In this document: positions 17,677 through 27,387 of the stretch, piece after piece
Position numbering within the stretch: the stretch's first letter is position 1
Layout: each line of letters begins with the position of its first letter
Notes under the pieces: model-generated
Database searches by the model: none
Told to the model about the DNA's origin: nothing
The model's input: the letters and a program-made list of their open reading frames with translations, nothing else
DNA from: Mycobacterium sp. AZCC_0083
GTDB lineage: Bacteria; Actinomycetota; Actinomycetes; Mycobacteriales; Mycobacteriaceae
DNA: 64,000 bases
Assembly: GCF_014202335.1 (NCBI RefSeq)
Contig: NZ_JACHGP010000004.1
Location: 264,024 to 328,023, forward strand
Direction of reading: 5' to 3'
Translations under genes and position numbers: made by a program

Positions 17677-19152
17677 CTACGGGGCCAGGCCGATGTTGCG
17701 GTACCGGCGCAGCCGGTCGGCCATCCGCGTCTCGGCGGGCTGGGCACGCAGCCGGTGCAGTTCGTCGGCGATGGTCGCCGAAAGGTGTCCGGTGAACTCC
17801 ACCGGGGTGTCCGCCGCATCGGGGTGCTCGGGCACGATCGCATCCACGATCCCGTGGCGCATCAGATCGGCCGACCGAATGCCTTGTGCGGCAGCCAGTT
17901 CCGGGGCGTGGTCGGTATCGCGGTAGACGATCGCGCTGGCGCCCTCCGGCGGCAGAGGAGCTAGCCAGCCGTTCAGCGCGGCGAGTACCCGGTCGGCGGG
18001 CACCATCGCCAGGGCAGGGCCGCCGCTGCCCTGGCCGAGCAGCACCGACAGCGTCGGCGTGTCCAGCGTGACCAGCTCGGCAAGGCAGCGGGCGATCTCC
18101 CCGGCGAGGCCGCCCTGTTCGGCCTCGGTCGACAGAGCAGGGCCCGCGGTGTCGATGACGAGCACCAGCGGCAGTCGCAGCCCGGCCGCCAGCGCCATGC
18201 CGCGACGGGCCTCCTGAAGGGCCCGCGGCCCTACCAGCCCGCCGACGACCCGTCGCTGACCCACCACCACCGCGGGCTGCCCGCCGAATCGCGCGAGAGC
18301 GAGCACCGTCGTCGCCGCCTCGCCCTGCTCGGTGCCCGACAGCAGCACCCGATCGGTCGTCCCGTGCCTCAGCAGGTAGTCGACGCCAGGACGGTCCGGA
18401 CGTCGCGACGCCTCAACGGAGTCCCAGGCGGGCACGTCGGGGACCGGCGCGACGTCCGGTGTCTGCGGGGGAGCGCCCGGTTCGTCGGCCATCACCTTGA
18501 GCGCGCGGTCCAGCGTCGAGCGCAGCAGGTCCAGCGGGACGACACCGTCGATGACGCCGTGGCGGTGCAGGTTCTCGGCGGTCTGGACGCCTTTGGGAAA
18601 CGGCTCGCCGTAGAGGTGCTCGTAGACCCGCGGCCCGAGGAAGCCGATCAGCGCGCCGGGTTCGGCGGCGGTGACGTGACCCAACGATCCCCAGGAGGCG
18701 AACACCCCGCCGGTGGTGGGATGCCGCAGGTAGACCAGGTACGGCAGGTGGGCTTGCTTGTGCAGCTCGACGGCGGCCGCGATCTTCACCATTTGCAGGA
18801 ACGCGACGGTGCCCTCCTGCATGCGGGTGCCCCCGGAACTCGGCGACGCCACCAGCGGCAGACGCTCGGCCGTCGCGCGCTCGATGGCCGAGGTGATCCG
18901 CTCCGCCGCGGCCACCCCGATCGACCCGGCCAGGAAGTCGAACTCGCAGGCCACCACGGCGACCCGCCGTCCGAACACTCGGCCCTCGCCGGTCAACACC
19001 GACTCGTCGAAGCCGGTCGCGGCCCTCGCCTCGGCTAACTCCCGCCGGTACTCGTCATCGGCGTCGACCTCGAGGGGGGCAATGTCCCAGCTGGCGAACG
19101 AACCCTCGTCCAGCACGGCATCGCGGAGCGCAACGGCACCGATCCGGCTCAC
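17677..19152 (-). CDS. accD3: Acetyl/acyl-CoA carboxylase carboxyltransferase-like protein AccD3
   Basis: Carboxyltransferase of the crotonase-like biotin-carboxylase family, 491 residues, with both an N-terminal beta-type half (SGGTRMQEGTVAFLQMVK, TTGGVFASWGSLG) and a C-terminal alpha-type half (VIDTAGPALSTEAEQGG, GQGSGGPALAMVPADRV). This two-half architecture, the length and the divergent echA6 match M. tuberculosis Rv0904c (AccD3). The acyl-CoA substrate is not established for this paralogue. It is transcribed away from echA6 with 37 bp between start codons, so the promoters overlap. Confidence 0.92.
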   Translation of the reverse strand: MSRIGAVALRDAVLDEGSFASWDIAPLEVDADDEYRRELAEARAATGFDESVLTGEGRVFGRRVAVVACEFDFLAGSIGVAAAERITSAIERATAERLPLVASPSSGGTRMQEGTVAFLQMVKIAAAVELHKQAHLPYLVYLRHPTTGGVFASWGSLGHVTAAEPGALIGFLGPRVYEHLYGEPFPKGVQTAENLHRHGVIDGVVPLDLLRSTLDRALKVMADEPGAPPQTPDVAPVPDVPAWDSVEASRRPDRPGVDYLLRHGTTDRVLLSGTEQGEAATTVLALARFGGQPAVVVGQRRVVGGLVGPRALQEARRGMALAAGLRLPLVLVIDTAGPALSTEAEQGGLAGEIARCLAELVTLDTPTLSVLLGQGSGGPALAMVPADRVLAALNGWLAPLPPEGASAIVYRDTDHAPELAAAQGIRSADLMRHGIVDAIVPEHPDAADTPVEFTGHLSATIADELHRLRAQPAETRMADRLRRYRNIGLAP

Positions 19153-19189
19153 GCAGCAAGGCTATCGGGCGCCTCGATAGGCTGACCCC

Positions 19190-19924
19190 ATGATCGGAGT
19201 TACCCGCATTGGCCACGTGATGACCCTGGAGATGCAGCGGGAGGATCGCCGCAACGCACTGAACTGCGAGCTCGTCGACTCTCTACGGGAGGCGATCGAG
19301 CAGGCCGCCGCCGACGACGTCCACGCGATCGTCATCACGGGCGCCGGCAACGTGTTCAGTTCGGGTGCCGACTTGACCGACACAGCCGGGATGGCAGAGA
19401 AGCTGCCCGACAAGGCAAAGGCGCTCAACCTCGCCATCGACGCGGCGCCGATCCCCGTCATCGGCGCGATCAACGGACCGGCGATCGGAGCGGGCGTCAT
19501 CCTGGCCATGATTTGCGACCTACGGGTCGTCGCAACGGATGCTTACTTCCAGTTCCCGGTCGCCAAATATGGATTGGCGCTGGACAACTGGAGCATCCGC
19601 CGACTGACGTCACTCGTCGGTGCCGGCCGCGCCAGGGGCATGCTGATAGCCGCCGAGCGGCTCACCGCGGATGCCGCACTCCACACGGGGATGGCCAACC
19701 GACTCGGCACGCTCGCCGACGCGCAGGCGTGGGCTGCCGAGATCGCCGGGTTCGCTCCGCTAGCGCTGCAACACGCCAAACGGGTGCTCAACGACGACGG
19801 CGCCTACGAAGACCCGTGGCCCGCGCACCAGGAACTGTTCGAGAAGGCGTGGAGCAGCAAGGACGTCATCGAAGCGCAGGTCGCCCGCATCGAAAAGCGG
19901 CCACCGAACTTCCAGGGCGCCTAG
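19190..19924 (+). CDS. echA6: Enoyl-CoA hydratase/isomerase-family protein EchA6
   Basis: A 244-residue crotonase-fold protein. The oxyanion-hole segments are NVFSSGADL (about residues 60-68) and [17 protein letters not shown] (about 93-109). The glutamates used by true hydratases are not apparent at the second site, which fits M. tuberculosis EchA6 (Rv0905). That protein is not a classical hydratase; it shuttles acyl-CoA into mycolic acid synthesis. Synteny with accD3 and the next genes supports the assignment. Its stop codon is directly followed by the ATG of the metallo-hydrolase gene (TAGATG). Confidence 0.93.
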   Translation: MIGVTRIGHVMTLEMQREDRRNALNCELVDSLREAIEQAAADDVHAIVITGAGNVFSSGADLTDTAGMAEKLPDKAKALNLAIDAAPIPVIGAINGPAIGAGVILAMICDLRVVATDAYFQFPVAKYGLALDNWSIRRLTSLVGAGRARGMLIAAERLTADAALHTGMANRLGTLADAQAWAAEIAGFAPLALQHAKRVLNDDGAYEDPWPAHQELFEKAWSSKDVIEAQVARIEKRPPNFQGA

Positions 19925-21034
19925 ATGTGGTGGCAGGCGGCCCGGCTGATCGGCGGGACGGCGGCCATCGCCGCCGGCGGGTGGGCGCTGCGTGCGGTGC
20001 AGGGCGCCCCGTCGGCGCTCGGCGCCTCGCCGGTCGAGATCGACGCCGTGACGAAGGGTTCGCCGAACTATCACGACGGCGTCTTCAAGAATCTCGAACC
20101 GTCGTCCATGCTGAGCCTCACCCGCCAGGAACAGTTCCTGCTGGTCCGCGAGATCGTCGGGGGCAACTCGCGCCAGCATCCGGAGAAGCCCATCCCGCTG
20201 GTCATCCCTGCCGCAGATCTACCCCCAGGGGATCTCGCCGTCACCTGGTACGGCCACTCGTCGGCCGTGATCGAGATCGACGGCTACCGCGTGCTCGCCG
20301 ACCCCATGTGGAGCGACCGATGCTCACCGTCGCGGGCGCTCGGCCCGCAGCGCCTGCACCCGGTGCCCGCCCCGCTGGACGCGCTGCCCGCGATCGACGC
20401 CGTCATCATCAGCCACGACCACTACGACCATCTCGACGTCGACACCATCAAGAAGCTGGCCCGCTCGCAGCGGGCCATGTTCTACGTGCCGCTGGGGATC
20501 GGCGCGCATCTGCGGGCATGGCACATCCCAGACGACCGAATCGTCGAGCTGGACTGGAACGAGAGCGCCCAGCTCGGTGAACTCACCCTGGTGTGCACCC
20601 CTGCCAGGCACTTCTCGGGACGGTTCCTGACCCGCAACGTGACGCTGTGGGCGTCGTGGGCGCTGATCGGCCCGCGGCACAGGGCCTTCTTCGGCGGCGA
20701 CACCGGATACACCAAGAGCTTCCCCGACATCGGCGCCGACCACGGTCCGTTCGATCTCACGCTGATGCCCGTCGGGGCGTACCACCCTGGCTGGCCGGAC
20801 ATCCACATGAATCCCGAGGACGCCGTCCGCGCCCACCGCGACGTCAGCGACGCCGGGCTGCTGGTGCCGATCCACTGGGGAACGTTCCGGCTCGCGCCGC
20901 ATCCGTGGTTGGAGCCCGTGGAGCGCACGCTCCTTGCCGCGGACGCCGAGGGTGTCAGGGTCGCCGTTCCCAGACCTGGCGAGCGCGTCGAAGCCGGACC
21001 GACCTCTTCGTTGGACCCGTGGTGGAGGTCGTAA
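19925..21034 (+). CDS. Metallo-beta-lactamase-fold hydrolase (Rv0906-like, NAPE-PLD-type)
   Basis: A 369-residue metal-dependent hydrolase. The metal-binding motif is S-H164-D-H166-Y-D168-H169, preceded by the strand VTWYGHSSAVIEIDG typical of the phospholipase-D-like/NAPE-PLD branch; later metal ligands lie in FFGGDTGY and PIHWGTF. An N-terminal hydrophobic stretch (about residues 4-22) could anchor it in the membrane. It starts on the base after the echA6 stop, so it is in the same operon, as in M. tuberculosis Rv0905-Rv0906. The substrate is unknown; a phosphodiester lipid is plausible from the family. Confidence 0.92.
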   Translation: MWWQAARLIGGTAAIAAGGWALRAVQGAPSALGASPVEIDAVTKGSPNYHDGVFKNLEPSSMLSLTRQEQFLLVREIVGGNSRQHPEKPIPLVIPAADLPPGDLAVTWYGHSSAVIEIDGYRVLADPMWSDRCSPSRALGPQRLHPVPAPLDALPAIDAVIISHDHYDHLDVDTIKKLARSQRAMFYVPLGIGAHLRAWHIPDDRIVELDWNESAQLGELTLVCTPARHFSGRFLTRNVTLWASWALIGPRHRAFFGGDTGYTKSFPDIGADHGPFDLTLMPVGAYHPGWPDIHMNPEDAVRAHRDVSDAGLLVPIHWGTFRLAPHPWLEPVERTLLAADAEGVRVAVPRPGERVEAGPTSSLDPWWRS

Positions 21035-21051
21035 CCGGCTAGCGTGCTGAT

Positions 21052-22659
21052 GTGCGCCGCCCCCCGAAGTCTCGCCTGGTGATCGCGGCGCTCGCCGCGC
21101 TGGTCCTACTCGTCGGGTGTGGTTCGCCATCTCAGAAGGCCGACCAAGGGACCGAACCGTCCAGCCCCCCATCGTCGTCCGACGTGCCTCCACCGTTGGT
21201 ACCGGCGATGCCGTTGCCGGACAACGCCGTCGAGAACGCGGTTGCCAAACTCGACGGCCTTGCCCAAGATCTGATGACCAAGACCGGCATCCCCGGCATG
21301 GCAGTCGCCGTGGTACACGGTGGAAAGACCGTGTATGCCAAGGGATTCGGGGTCAAGGACGTCCGCAACGGCGATGCCGCCGACAACAAGGTGGACCCCG
21401 ACACGGTGTTCCAACTGGCGTCGCTGTCCAAACCGTTCGGTTCGACGGTGGTCGCCCATCAGGTCGGGGTGAACGCGATCGGCTGGGACACCCCAATCGT
21501 CGACAAACTGCCGTGGTTCGCCCTCTCCGATCCGGCCGCCAGCAGGATGGTGACGATCGGCGACATGTACTCGCACCGGTCCGGGCTGCCCGACCACGCG
21601 GGCGATCTGCTCGAGGACCTCGGCTATGACCGGCGCTACGTCCTCGAGCACCTGCGCCAACTCCCGCTCGGCGAGTTCCGGACGTCCTACGCGTACACCA
21701 ACTTCGGCGTCACCGCTGGCGCGGAGGCCGTTGCCGTCGGCGCGGGAAAGTCGTGGGAGGACCTCAGCCAGGACGTGCTGTATCGACCACTGGGCATGGC
21801 GTCGACGAGCTCGCGATTCGACGAGTACCTGGCCCGGCCCAACCGCGCAGTCGGACACATCCACGTCGACGGTGGCTACCATCCGAACTACGTCCGCGAC
21901 CCGCAGCCCGAGGCGCCGGCAGGCGGTGTGAGCAGTTCGGTCAACGACGTCACCCACTGGCTGAACATGGTGCTGGCCAACGGAAGCTACGACGGCAGGC
22001 AGATCGTCGACGCCAAGGCGCTGCTGCCGGCACTGACCCCGCAGATCGTGTCCAGTCCGGCCAGTGAGCCGGCGATGCGATCGGGCTTCTACGGCTACGG
22101 GTTCAACGTCGGCACCACCTCGGGTGCCCGGATGCAACTCAGCCACTCCGGGGCTTTCGAGCTCGGGGCGGGCACCAACTTCGTCATCCTGCCGTCGGCG
22201 GACGTGGCGATCGTCGCGCTGACCAATGCCACGCCGTCCGGTGTGCCCGAGGCACTCACCGCGCAGTTCGCCGACCTGGTGCAGTTCGGTGAGGTCCGCG
22301 AGGACTGGTTCACCCTCTACAACGACGCGTTCAAACACATGGAGGAGCCGTTCGGCTCGCTCGTCGGCAAGCAGCCGCCCGCGAACCCCGCGCCTGCCGC
22401 TGCGCTGCCGAGCTACGCGGGCACTTACGACAACCCGTACTGGGGACCGGCCCGCGTCGACGAGAAGGACGGCGCGCTGACACTGTCGCTCGGCCCGAAA
22501 CTCCGCGTCCCGCTCCAGCATTGGGACGGCAACGTATTCACCTTCTCGTTCGTCGCCGAGAACGCTCCGCCGGGAACGGTTTCCAAGGCCACGTTCGACG
22601 GTGGCAAGCTGACACTGGAGTACTACGACCAGGACGGAATGGGCGCCTTTTGGCGATGA
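21052..22659 (+). CDS. Beta-lactamase-like serine hydrolase lipoprotein (Rv0907-like)
   Basis: A 535-residue secreted lipoprotein. A signal peptide (about residues 8-22) ends in the lipobox LLVGC, followed by a Ser/Pro-rich linker (about 25-55). The class C/PBP-like catalytic domain has S124-L-S-K127, Y215-T-N217 and a later HSG-type motif in [13 protein letters not shown]-terminal beta-rich domain of about 130 residues ([16 protein letters not shown] onward) follows. This matches the esterase/DD-peptidase-like group. The GTG at 21052 is the likely start. Synteny with Rv0907 supports orthology. The substrate is unknown; cell-wall peptide or ester hydrolysis is possible. Confidence 0.9.
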   Translation: MRRPPKSRLVIAALAALVLLVGCGSPSQKADQGTEPSSPPSSSDVPPPLVPAMPLPDNAVENAVAKLDGLAQDLMTKTGIPGMAVAVVHGGKTVYAKGFGVKDVRNGDAADNKVDPDTVFQLASLSKPFGSTVVAHQVGVNAIGWDTPIVDKLPWFALSDPAASRMVTIGDMYSHRSGLPDHAGDLLEDLGYDRRYVLEHLRQLPLGEFRTSYAYTNFGVTAGAEAVAVGAGKSWEDLSQDVLYRPLGMASTSSRFDEYLARPNRAVGHIHVDGGYHPNYVRDPQPEAPAGGVSSSVNDVTHWLNMVLANGSYDGRQIVDAKALLPALTPQIVSSPASEPAMRSGFYGYGFNVGTTSGARMQLSHSGAFELGAGTNFVILPSADVAIVALTNATPSGVPEALTAQFADLVQFGEVREDWFTLYNDAFKHMEEPFGSLVGKQPPANPAPAAALPSYAGTYDNPYWGPARVDEKDGALTLSLGPKLRVPLQHWDGNVFTFSFVAENAPPGTVSKATFDGGKLTLEYYDQDGMGAFWR

Positions 22660-22687
22660 GCCGCTTGCGCGAAGAGAGAAGGCACAG

Positions 22688-25075
22688 TTGACGAGCACGC
22701 TCGCCGCAGGACTGTCGGAAGCCGAGGTCGCCAGGCGCGTCGCGGAGGGCAAGACCAACGACGTGCCCGCGCGGGCCGCTCGCAGCGTCAAGGAGATCGT
22801 GCGCGCCAACGTCTTCACGCGCATCAACGCGATCCTCGGCGTTCTGCTGATCATCGTGCTGGCCACCGGATCGTTCATCAATGGACTGTTCGGGCTGCTG
22901 ATCGTCGCCAACAGCGGGATCGGCATCATCCAGGAGTTGCGGGCCAAGCAGACCTTGGACAAGCTGGCCATCGTCGGTCAGGCGAAACCCGTGGTGCGCA
23001 GGCAATCCGGCACCGTCGCGAGGTTGCCCAACGAAGTGGTGCTCGACGACGTCATCGAGCTGGGTCCCGGCGACCAGATCGTCGTAGACGGCGATCTCAT
23101 CGAGGAGACCAACCTCGAGGTCGACGAGTCGCTGCTCACCGGTGAGGCCGACCCGATCGACAAGGACGTCGGCGACAAGATCATGTCGGGCAGTTTCGTC
23201 GTCGCGGGCAGCGGCGCCTACTGCGCCACGAGGGTGGGCCGCGAGGCCTACGCCGCCAAGCTCGCCGAGGAGGCCAGCAAGTTCACGCTGGTGAAGTCCG
23301 AACTGCGCAGCGGCATCAACAAGATCCTGCAATTCATCACCTACCTGCTGATCCCCTCGGGCCTGCTGATCATCTACACCCAACTGTTCACCACCGACGC
23401 CGGCTGGCGGGATTCGGTGCTGCGCATGGTCGGTGCCCTGGTGCCGATGGTGCCAGAAGGCCTGGTGCTGATGACGTCGATCGCGTTCGCCGTCGGCGTG
23501 GTCCGGCTCGGCAGGCGGCAGTGCCTGGTGCAGGAACTTCCCGCCATCGAGGGACTGGCCCGCGTCGACGTGGTGTGCGCCGACAAGACGGGCACGCTCA
23601 CCGAAAACGGCATGCGGGTCAGCGATATCAAGGCGCTGAGCACCGACGACGTCGAGGACGTTCTCGCTCAGCTGGCCGCCGACGACGAGCGGCCGAACGC
23701 CAGCATGGCCGCCATCGGTGAGGCGTATGGCACGCCGCCGGGCTGGACCGCAACGGCGAAGGCGCCGTTCAAGTCGGCGACCAAGTGGAGCGGTGCGTCG
23801 TACGGCGACAACGGCAACTGGGTGATCGGCGCTCCCGACGTCCTGCTCGACCCGGCGTCGCCACAAGCGGAGCAGGCCGAGCAGATCGGTGCCCTGGGTC
23901 TGCGGGTGCTGCTGCTTGGGTCGTCCGACATCTCGGTCGATGCGCCCGATCCGCCCGGTGAGGTCAGGCCGGTCGCGCTGGTGGTTCTCGAACAGCGGGT
24001 CCGCCCAGACGCCCGAGACACGTTGGATTACTTCGCATCCCAGAAGGTCACCGTCAAGGTGATCTCCGGCGACAACGCGGTGTCGGTCGGCGCGGTGGCG
24101 GGCACGCTCGGCTTGCACGGCGAGACGATGGACGCCCGCAACCTGCCCGCCGGACACGACGAGCTGGCCGACACGTTGGAGGAGTACACCACCTTCGGCC
24201 GGGTGCGGCCCGATCAGAAGCGGGCCATGGTGCATGCGCTGCAGTCCCGCGGGCACACGGTCGCGATGACCGGCGACGGCGTCAACGACGTGCTGGCGCT
24301 CAAGGACGCCGACATCGGGGTGGCGATGGGCTCTGGCAGCTCGGCGTCGCGTGCGGTCGCCCAGATCGTGTTGCTGGACAACAAGTTCGCCACCCTGCCC
24401 TACGTCGTCGGCGAGGGCAGGCGCGTCATCGGCAACATCGAACGCGTCTCGAACCTGTTCCTCACCAAGACCGTCTACTCGGTGCTGCTCGCCATGCTGG
24501 TCGGTCTGGCCGGGCTGTCCTCGAAGCTGTTCGGCACCGACCCGTTGCTGTTTCCGTTCCAGCCCATCCACGTCACGATCGCCGCCTGGTTCACCATCGG
24601 CATCCCGGCGTTCGTGCTGTCGCTGGCACCCAACAAGGAGCGCGCCCATTCCGGTTTCGTGCGACGGGTGATGACGTCGGCGCTGCCGTCCGGACTGGTG
24701 GTGGGCATTGCGACGTTCACCGCCTATCTGCTGGCCTACGAGGGCCGGGCGGCGACGGAGACCGAGCAGACCCAAGCGTCGACGGCCGCGCTCATCACGC
24801 TGCTGATCGGAGCGTTGTGGGTGCTCGCGGTGGTGGCGCGGCCCTACGAGTGGTGGCGGGTGGCGCTCGTTGCGGTGTCCGCCTTGGCCTACGTCGTGAT
24901 CTTCTCGATCCCGTTCGCTCGAGAACAGTTCATGCTCGATCCGTCCAACGCCGCGCTGACGGCGATGGCGTTCGGGCTCGGTATCGTCGCCGCCGGACTG
25001 ATCGAGGTGATCTGGTGGGTGCAGGGCGCGGTGATTGGGGAACGCCGTCGGTTGTGGCGTTCAGCCTCGGATTGA
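22688..25075 (+). CDS. ctpE: P-type cation-transporting ATPase CtpE
   Basis: A 795-residue P-type ATPase. The phosphorylation site is D299 in [12 protein letters not shown]. The actuator motif is [10 protein letters not shown] (about residues 140-149), the nucleotide-domain motif is [22 protein letters not shown], and membrane helix 4 contains [10 protein letters not shown]. There are about ten hydrophobic segments. It aligns closely with M. tuberculosis Rv0908 (CtpE), implicated in calcium uptake in mycobacteria. The start is the TTG at 22688 after GAGAGAAGG. It sits between the lipoprotein and the Rv0909/Rv0910-like pair, as in M. tuberculosis. Confidence 0.95.
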   Translation: MTSTLAAGLSEAEVARRVAEGKTNDVPARAARSVKEIVRANVFTRINAILGVLLIIVLATGSFINGLFGLLIVANSGIGIIQELRAKQTLDKLAIVGQAKPVVRRQSGTVARLPNEVVLDDVIELGPGDQIVVDGDLIEETNLEVDESLLTGEADPIDKDVGDKIMSGSFVVAGSGAYCATRVGREAYAAKLAEEASKFTLVKSELRSGINKILQFITYLLIPSGLLIIYTQLFTTDAGWRDSVLRMVGALVPMVPEGLVLMTSIAFAVGVVRLGRRQCLVQELPAIEGLARVDVVCADKTGTLTENGMRVSDIKALSTDDVEDVLAQLAADDERPNASMAAIGEAYGTPPGWTATAKAPFKSATKWSGASYGDNGNWVIGAPDVLLDPASPQAEQAEQIGALGLRVLLLGSSDISVDAPDPPGEVRPVALVVLEQRVRPDARDTLDYFASQKVTVKVISGDNAVSVGAVAGTLGLHGETMDARNLPAGHDELADTLEEYTTFGRVRPDQKRAMVHALQSRGHTVAMTGDGVNDVLALKDADIGVAMGSGSSASRAVAQIVLLDNKFATLPYVVGEGRRVIGNIERVSNLFLTKTVYSVLLAMLVGLAGLSSKLFGTDPLLFPFQPIHVTIAAWFTIGIPAFVLSLAPNKERAHSGFVRRVMTSALPSGLVVGIATFTAYLLAYEGRAATETEQTQASTAALITLLIGALWVLAVVARPYEWWRVALVAVSALAYVVIFSIPFAREQFMLDPSNAALTAMAFGLGIVAAGLIEVIWWVQGAVIGERRRLWRSASD

Positions 25076-25138
25076 GGTTGTGGAGATCGCCTGCGGATTG
25101 AAAGAATGACGGTATCGCCGACAGATAAGGTGGGGACC

Positions 25139-25363
25139 ATGGGATTTCTTGACACATTAAAGGGCCTGGTTTCGAAGAACGCCGACAAGGTCGACACGGC
25201 CATCGAGAAGGCCGGCGACATCGTCGACCAGAAGACGCAGGGCAAGTACGCGGGCGCCGTCGACAAGGCGCAGGAGGCCGCGAAGAAGGCGGCGGACGGC
25301 ACCACGGAGCAGCCCCCGCAGGCCCCGCCTCCGGCCGCGCCGCCTGCACCGCCCGCGTCCTAG
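25139..25363 (+). CDS. Small helical protein, Rv0909-like putative antitoxin
   Basis: A 74-residue protein: an amphipathic Lys/Asp/Ala-rich helical part (MGFLDTLKGLVSKNADKVD near the N-terminus) and a Pro/Ala-rich tail (about residues 57-74). This matches the size, start and position of M. tuberculosis Rv0909, annotated as the antitoxin of a putative pair with Rv0910. The ATG at 25139 has GGTGGGGA just upstream. Its stop is 2 bp before the GTG of the next gene. The antitoxin label rests on orthology; the sequence itself shows no DNA-binding motif. Confidence 0.85.
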   Translation: MGFLDTLKGLVSKNADKVDTAIEKAGDIVDQKTQGKYAGAVDKAQEAAKKAADGTTEQPPQAPPPAAPPAPPAS

Positions 25364-25365
25364 GG

Positions 25366-25818
25366 GTGGCCAAGCTGTCGGTCTCGGTCGACGTCCCGCT
25401 GCCTCCAGAGCACGCGTGGGCGGCCGCCTCCGACCTGTCGCGCTACAAGGAGTGGCTGACCATCCACCGGATGTGGCGTACCAAGCTGCCCGAGACGCTG
25501 GAGAAGGGCGCCCAACTCGAGTCGATCGTCGAGGTCAAGGGCATGCTCAATCGGATCAGCTGGACGATCGTCAACTTCAAACCGCCGCAGGCCATGACGC
25601 TCGACGGCAACGGCAAGGGCGGCGTCAAGGTCAAGTTGATCGCCAAGATCAAACAGGCCGAAAACCACCCAGAGGCGTCCACGGTGACGTTGGACCTGCA
25701 CCTTGGTGGCCCTGCGCTTTTCGGCCCGATCGGCATGGTCGTTGCAGGGGCGCTCAAGGGTGACATCCGGGACTCATTGAACAAGTTCAAGACCGTCTTC
25801 GCGTCCACCTCCCCATAG
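25366..25818 (+). CDS. SRPBCC/polyketide-cyclase-like protein, Rv0910-like
   Basis: A 150-residue protein with the START/SRPBCC ligand-binding fold pattern: VSVDVPLPPEHAWAAASDLS at the N-terminus and a long C-terminal helix around GPIGMVVAGALKGDIRDSL. It is the likely orthologue of M. tuberculosis Rv0910, described as the toxin partner of Rv0909, though the fold is that of a hydrophobic-ligand-binding protein. The start is the GTG at 25366, 2 bp after the partner's stop. A strong hairpin follows the stop codon directly (25819-25879). Confidence 0.87.
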   Translation: MAKLSVSVDVPLPPEHAWAAASDLSRYKEWLTIHRMWRTKLPETLEKGAQLESIVEVKGMLNRISWTIVNFKPPQAMTLDGNGKGGVKVKLIAKIKQAENHPEASTVTLDLHLGGPALFGPIGMVVAGALKGDIRDSLNKFKTVFASTSP

Positions 25819-25879
25819 CGCGAGCAGACACAAATGGCCCTGATTCGGCCCAAATGAGGGCCATTTACGACTGCTCGCG
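25819..25879. terminator. 61-bp two-step hairpin between the Rv0910-like gene and the amidohydrolase
   Basis: The outer stem CGCGAGCAG (25819-25827) pairs with CTGCTCGCG (25871-25879). The inner stem AAATGGCCCT (25832-25841) pairs with AGGGCCATTT (25857-25866). Both are perfect, with a 15-base loop. There is no U-run, so it is a terminator or mRNA-stabilising structure of the GC-rich actinobacterial kind, or a dispersed palindromic repeat. It begins on the base after the Rv0910-like stop codon. Confidence 0.7.
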
Positions 25880-25897
25880 GGAACGGAGGGTCGCGTC

Positions 25898-26782
25898 GTG
25901 AGCTACGCGTACGGGATCGACTTCGATGCCGTCGAGGCCATCGACATCCACACGCACGTCGAGGTCGACGGCCACGGGCACAACTCGTATGACGACGAGT
26001 TGGTGGACGCCACCCGGTCGTACTTCAAGATGGGTGACACCGCGGCGGCGGGCGTCGACGAACTCGCCGACCATTACCGCCAGCGCAACGCGGTCGCGGT
26101 GGTCTTCACCATCGACGCCGAGACGGCGATGGGCCACGCGCCGAACTCGATCGAGGACCTGATCGCCGGTGCCGCGCGCAACAACGACGTGTTGATCCCG
26201 TTCGGGACGGTCGATCCGTTGCAGGTCGACCGCGCCGTGCAACGGGTCCGCGAGCAGGCCGGGCTCGGTGTGAAGGGCTTCAAGTTCCATCCGAGCATGC
26301 AGGCGTTCGAGCCCAATGACCGCCGGTTCTACCCGATCTATGACGCCATCGCAGGCGCGAGTGTGCCCGCGCTGTTCCACACGGGGCAGACCGGGATCGG
26401 CTCGGGATTGCCCGGCGGGCACCGCATCAAACTCCGCTACAGCGACCCGATGTTGCTCGACGACGTCGCCGCCGACTTCCCCGACCTGACCATCGTGATG
26501 GCCCACCCAGCGGTGCCGTGGGTCGACTCGCAGATCGCCATCGCGGCACACAAATCCAATGTGTACCTTGATCTTTCGGGTTACTCGCCGAAGTACTTCC
26601 CCCCGCAGTTGGTCCGTGCCCTCGGCAGGCAATTGCGCACCAAGGCGCTCTTCGGTACCGACTACCCCTACATCCAGCTGGACCGTTGGAAGAAGGACTT
26701 CGACGCCCTCGATCTCGATCCGGCCGTGCGGCCGCTGATCTTCAAGGAGAACGCGCTGCGGGTGCTGGGGATCTCGCCCTAA
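25898..26782 (+). CDS. Amidohydrolase-family (TIM-barrel) metal-dependent hydrolase
   Basis: A 294-residue protein of the amidohydrolase-2 (decarboxylase/hydrolase) family. The metal-binding motif IDIHTHVE is near residue 17; GVKGFKFHPSMQ supplies the conserved lysine/histidine region, followed by ALFHTGQTG, VMAHPAVPW and the catalytic-aspartate motif LFGTDYP. The start is the GTG at 25898 with GGAGGG upstream. Members include resorcylate-type decarboxylases and lactonases; the substrate here is not known. It interrupts the otherwise Rv0904c-Rv0911-like gene order, so it is an insertion relative to M. tuberculosis. Confidence 0.9.
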   Translation: MSYAYGIDFDAVEAIDIHTHVEVDGHGHNSYDDELVDATRSYFKMGDTAAAGVDELADHYRQRNAVAVVFTIDAETAMGHAPNSIEDLIAGAARNNDVLIPFGTVDPLQVDRAVQRVREQAGLGVKGFKFHPSMQAFEPNDRRFYPIYDAIAGASVPALFHTGQTGIGSGLPGGHRIKLRYSDPMLLDDVAADFPDLTIVMAHPAVPWVDSQIAIAAHKSNVYLDLSGYSPKYFPPQLVRALGRQLRTKALFGTDYPYIQLDRWKKDFDALDLDPAVRPLIFKENALRVLGISP

Positions 26783-26828
26783 CAGCAGGGGAAGCACGCG
26801 GATACACTGCTCGGTGATCGTGGATTCT

Positions 26829-26866
26829 GTTTCGATTGTTTCAATTGGAACGTGGAGCGTAGAATC
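26829..26866. promoter_or_regulatory. Dyad operator and leaderless promoter of the RES/Xre pair
   Basis: An imperfect dyad GTTTCGATTG (26829-26838) / CAATTGGAAC (26842-26851), with two mismatches, lies upstream of the antitoxin. It is nested inside GATTCT (26823-26828) / AGAATC (26861-26866). A -10-like TAGAAT (26860-26865) sits 6 bases before the ATG at 26872, with TTGTTT (26836-26841) 18 bp further upstream, which suggests a leaderless transcript. The dyad overlaps the promoter, as expected for autorepression by the toxin-antitoxin complex. Confidence 0.55.
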
Positions 26867-26871
26867 GCAGC

Positions 26872-27387
26872 ATGACCGCCGCTGTTTCCCCACTCGTTCG
26901 CCAGGTCGAGGCGCGTGTTCGCCAAGACGCCGGCTTCGCGCAGGTCCTCGACGAGCTCCTGCTCGCGCCGACGACGCCGGAGGGAACGCTCGAGCACGTG
27001 GCGGCGGGCAGTATCAACGAACGCCGCCGTGCCGTGCTCGCGAGTGACTTCATGGACGGCGCCCTGCCGACGTCCGAGGTCCAGCACCTATTGCGGTTCG
27101 CCTCACCGCAAGCCGTGCATCGACTCCGCAGTCGGGGCCGGCTGCTCGGTGGCCCCGTCGGCAACCAGACGTGGTTTCCGGCATGGCAGTTCGACGACGA
27201 CAGACTGCGCACCGACCTACCCCGGATCCTCGACCTGCTCACCCAGTTCACGTCGGATCCGGTGGCCGCCGACCGCATCATGCGGATGACCCGCGACGAA
27301 CTCGACGGCTCGTCGATCACCGAGGCGTTGCGCCACCCGGCCACGGCAGACGCGGCATGGCGGATCCTCACCTCGCTCGGTGCCTGA
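26872..27387 (+). CDS. Xre/MbcA-type antitoxin of a RES toxin
   Basis: A 171-residue protein directly upstream of, and overlapping by 8 bp, a RES-domain toxin gene. The middle shows a DNA-binding-type helical region (SPQAVHRLRSRGRLLGGPVG), then FPAWQFDDDRL, and the C-terminal toxin-contact segment ITEALRHPATADAAWRIL, a pattern typical of RES-linked antitoxins. It is longer than M. tuberculosis MbcA (Rv1990c). Function: neutralises the toxin and represses the operon through the dyad before its start. The ATG at 26872 is probably leaderless. Confidence 0.86.
   Translation: MTAAVSPLVRQVEARVRQDAGFAQVLDELLLAPTTPEGTLEHVAAGSINERRRAVLASDFMDGALPTSEVQHLLRFASPQAVHRLRSRGRLLGGPVGNQTWFPAWQFDDDRLRTDLPRILDLLTQFTSDPVAADRIMRMTRDELDGSSITEALRHPATADAAWRILTSLGA

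Noticed and set aside
21106..24775. Long antisense open frames across the lipoprotein and ctpE genes
   Set aside because: Shadows of confirmed, syntenic genes; low-complexity Arg/His/Gly-rich translations.
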